Origin: Candidatus Albibeggiatoa sp. nov. BB20
GTDB lineage: Bacteria > Pseudomonadota > Gammaproteobacteria > Beggiatoales > Beggiatoaceae
Length of the DNA: 17,659 nucleotides
NCBI GenBank assembly: GCA_016744725.1
Contig: JADGDW010000100.1
Coordinates: 1-17,659, forward strand
Reading direction: 5' to 3'
Shown: positions 15,427-17,659 of the stretch, piece by piece
Position numbering within the stretch: position 1 is the first letter of the stretch
How the letters are laid out: each line of letters begins with the position of its first letter
Made by a program: the position numbers and the translations under genes
Notes under the pieces: generated by a model
Databases searched by the model: none
What the model was told of the DNA's origin: nothing
What the model saw: the letters and a program-made list of their open reading frames with translations, nothing else

Positions 15427-16666
15427 GTTCATCCTCGTCTAAGTATTGTATTTGCGTTGGCAAACCGATTTTGTCTAATAATTTTATAAGTGGGTCTGGA
15501 TCAAGCTGTTCAACATTCACCATGGTTTTTGCTTCCCATTCGCCTGTTGCAATCAATATGGCTGCGGCAACAGGAGGTACGCCTGCGGTGTAAGAGATTG
15601 CTTGCGCTTCAACTTCTGCATAACATTGTTCATGATCGCAAATATTATAAATAAACAGGGTCTTAGGCTGACCTGCTTGTTCGCCTTTGATTAAATTACC
15701 AATGCAGGTTTTGCCCGTGTAATTTTCCGCAAGTGAACTTGGCTCTGGTAAACAGGCTTTTAGCACTTTAATTGGGATGACTTCTTGCCCTTCTGCGGTT
15801 GTCACAGGGTTAAAGCTGAGCAAACCTAAATTCTTTAATACATTGAAACTGTTTAGATATTGTTCGCCAAATCCCATCCAAAAACGCACGGTATCAACAT
15901 CTAATAAGCTTGAGAGTGAATGCACTTCATCATGAGACATCAGGTATAAAATATGCTCGCCAACAACAGGTAAGGTTTTGGTAATTGACTTGGAATGGGT
16001 TGCTGCTTCTTTCCATTGTCGATTTTCCCAATATCCTGCTGGCGAGTCGACCTCTAATAAATTAATTTCTGGGTCAAAATTAGTGGCAAAGAATTTTCCA
16101 TGGCTGCCTGCATTGACATCTAAAATATCAATACTTTTGATCTTATCAAACTCATGCTTTAAAGCGTAAGCACAATATGCATTGACCACACCTGGATCAA
16201 ACCCAATACTGAGAATTGAAGTCAGGCCTTTTTGTTTAAACGCGGCTTTTCTTGCCCATTCATGTTCCTCATACCAATTCCTACAGTATGGTATATAGTC
16301 AACAATCCCTTCTATTTCACACACTGAGGTATCAATGTAGTCAACTTCAGCCTGTAAACATGCGTCTATAATCTGTAAGTTAGCAAAAGAGGATGCGACA
16401 TTAATCACAATTTGGCTATGGGTTGCTTTGATCAGATTAACTGTTGCATCAATTTGCATCACATCAAGCTGTTTTGCATACAATTGTCCTTGTGGATTTT
16501 TTAAATTATTTTTTCTGTGAACACTTTCTATAATGCTTTCACACTTAGCTAATGTTCGGGATGCAATGCAAATATCGCCTAAAATATCATTATGCTGGGC
16601 ACATTTATGGGCAACGACATGTGCAACACCACCTGCACCAATAATCAGTACATTTTTTTTCACCAC
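15413..16666 (-). CDS. Carboxynorspermidine dehydrogenase (carboxynorspermidine synthase, saccharopine dehydrogenase-like)
   Basis: 417 residues, with a GTG start at 16666 behind AAGGGA (6 nt spacing); a second GTG follows directly. The N-terminus is a Rossmann fold (NVLIIGAGGVAHVVAHKCA) for NADPH. The middle has the family segments SIGFDPGVVNAYCAYALK and NAGSHGKFF, and the C-terminal part has ISYTAGVPPVAAA and GEW. Length and order agree with carboxynorspermidine dehydrogenase of Vibrio and Campylobacter. The enzyme joins aspartate beta-semialdehyde to a diamine reductively: 1,3-diaminopropane gives carboxynorspermidine, putrescine gives carboxyspermidine. The product passes to the decarboxylase encoded just upstream (12 nt gap). 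Homology to lysine-pathway saccharopine reductase is the main alternative, made unlikely by the adjacent nspC. Confidence 0.9.
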   Translation of the reverse strand: MVKKNVLIIGAGGVAHVVAHKCAQHNDILGDICIASRTLAKCESIIESVHRKNNLKNPQGQLYAKQLDVMQIDATVNLIKATHSQIVINVASSFANLQIIDACLQAEVDYIDTSVCEIEGIVDYIPYCRNWYEEHEWARKAAFKQKGLTSILSIGFDPGVVNAYCAYALKHEFDKIKSIDILDVNAGSHGKFFATNFDPEINLLEVDSPAGYWENRQWKEAATHSKSITKTLPVVGEHILYLMSHDEVHSLSSLLDVDTVRFWMGFGEQYLNSFNVLKNLGLLSFNPVTTAEGQEVIPIKVLKACLPEPSSLAENYTGKTCIGNLIKGEQAGQPKTLFIYNICDHEQCYAEVEAQAISYTAGVPPVAAAILIATGEWEAKTMVNVEQLDPDPLIKLLDKIGLPTQIQYLDEDEHVIS

Positions 16667-16678
16667 TGAGAGTCCCTT

Positions 16679-17659
16679 CTAAGATAAACTATGCTTGAAA
16701 TCGTTATAAGTGAACTGCTTAACTAAATTAAAACATCCATTTTGTTTTTTAATGACAATAGCAGGCATTTGCACCCCATTAAACCAATTTTTCTTGACCA
16801 TAGTGTATCCCGCAGCATCTTGCATACGAATCCTATCTCCCACTTTTAGAGGCTTATCGACATGCAAATGCCCAAAAATATCACCTGCTAAACAGGATTT
16901 ACCTGCAATAGTATATTGATACTGAGCTTGTGCCACATGGCCTTCAACCTCTGCTTCTGCTTGATAAACTAATAAATCCAGCATGTGTGCTTCTATTGAG
17001 CTATCAACAATTGCAATATCCACCTCATTGTGCACAATATCCAATACTTGGGTGACTAAACAACCTGTATCGGTAATCACTGCTTCACCGGGTTCTAAAT
17101 AAACTTGGACATCAAATCGTTGTGCAAATGCTTGTAGTTTCTGACCAAATAAATCCAGCGGATAATCATCTAAGGTAAAATAAACACCACCACCTAGACT
17201 GACCCAATCCAGTTTTTCCAGTAGCACCGCATAACGTTCAGCGATCTGATCTAACATATCCGCATACTGAGCAAAGTCCTCATTTTCACAATTGTAATGC
17301 AACATGATGCCATTGATTTTATGTGAAATAGCCAATGCTGCATCTATATCAATCACACCTAAACGGGAATGAGTACAAGCGGGATCGGCAATAGCGTAGT
17401 CTGAGCAACTTATTTGTGGATTAATCCGTAAACCAATATCAAGCTCCTGCACCTCGCTATAAAATTGAGTAAGCTGAGAAATAGAATTGAAAATAACTTT
17501 GTCAGAAATTTTTTTAAGCCCTTGAATATCTTGTTGAGAAAAAGCAACACTATAAGCATGAACTTCACCTTTAAACTGTTCATAACCTAATTGTGCTTCA
17601 TACAATGAACTGCTGGTTGTGCCATCTAAATAAGGCTGCATCAATTCAAATGTTGACCA
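16679..17659 (-). CDS. nspC: Carboxynorspermidine decarboxylase, N-terminus outside window
   Basis: The frame is open to the window end (reading WSTFELMQPYLDGTTSSSL there), so an apparent start at 17644 is not real; about 60 N-terminal residues, including the PLP-binding lysine, are missing. The visible part is a fold type III PLP decarboxylase (alanine racemase/DAPDC-like): the substrate-specific DGTTSSSLYE, RINPQIS, the phosphate-loop segment SLGGGVYF (near 17180-17200), YLEPGEAV (near 17080-17104), and the catalytic-type cysteine segment CLAGDIFGH (near 16870-16895), then DAAGYTMVKKNWFNG. It removes CO2 from carboxynorspermidine or carboxyspermidine to yield norspermidine or spermidine in the cytoplasm. 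It is the first visible gene of an operon with carboxynorspermidine dehydrogenase and the SET gene. Its promoter lies beyond the window. Confidence 0.92.
   Translation of the reverse strand, partial: WSTFELMQPYLDGTTSSSLYEAQLGYEQFKGEVHAYSVAFSQQDIQGLKKISDKVIFNSISQLTQFYSEVQELDIGLRINPQISCSDYAIADPACTHSRLGVIDIDAALAISHKINGIMLHYNCENEDFAQYADMLDQIAERYAVLLEKLDWVSLGGGVYFTLDDYPLDLFGQKLQAFAQRFDVQVYLEPGEAVITDTGCLVTQVLDIVHNEVDIAIVDSSIEAHMLDLLVYQAEAEVEGHVAQAQYQYTIAGKSCLAGDIFGHLHVDKPLKVGDRIRMQDAAGYTMVKKNWFNGVQMPAIVIKKQNGCFNLVKQFTYNDFKHSLS

Noticed and set aside
17642..17644. TTG/ATG near 17644 as the nspC start
   Set aside because: The frame continues to the window end with family-typical sequence, and the PLP lysine region is still missing, so the gene is truncated by the window.

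Overview
The window looks like a chromosomal segment of an AT-rich gammaproteobacterium. The gene mix (a filamentous-haemagglutinin-like beta-helix exoprotein beside a TPR-CHAT protein, a large multihaem cytochrome c, a DUF2282/bufferin-like protein and a carboxynorspermidine-type polyamine pathway) recalls Beggiatoa and other Thiotrichales. That placement is inference from gene content; no rRNA, tRNA or other marker gene is present. I saw no insertion sequence, CRISPR array or RNA gene.

Left part (1-4431, + strand): a surface/secretion cassette. It starts inside a secreted beta-helix protein whose N-terminus is outside the window, followed by a small exported protein of unknown function (probable TTG start) and an exported TPR-CHAT caspase-like protein whose ATG overlaps the previous stop (ATGA). 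The three are probably co-transcribed. After it comes a short intergenic stretch bounded by an imperfect inverted repeat, then a convergent 975-residue exported protein (7531-4604, - strand). That protein has two N-terminal repeats, a choice-of-anchor-D-like domain, a region with a MACPF-like signature and a beta-rich C-terminal domain.

Centre (7532-11258): a divergent intergenic region, then two + strand reading frames that together read as HTH - P-loop ATPase - about ten membrane helices - second P-loop ATPase - winged helix. The first frame ends where sensible sequence continues in the second, so this is probably one gene interrupted by a one-base frameshift, or a recoded gene.

Right part (11259-17659): a single-gene unit for a periplasmic cytochrome with twelve predicted haem sites, with an extended -10 promoter, a strong ribosome binding site and a rho-independent terminator. 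Then, on the - strand, come a bufferin-like (BufA1/DUF2282) protein followed by a small two-helix membrane protein, and separately a polyamine operon reading nspC (truncated by the window end), carboxynorspermidine dehydrogenase, then a small SET-domain protein. The first two polyamine genes make norspermidine or spermidine from aspartate semialdehyde and a diamine; the SET protein's role there is unknown.

Several starts were moved inward from the longest open frame because a good Shine-Dalgarno sequence and a signal peptide or conserved N-terminus agree on the internal codon.
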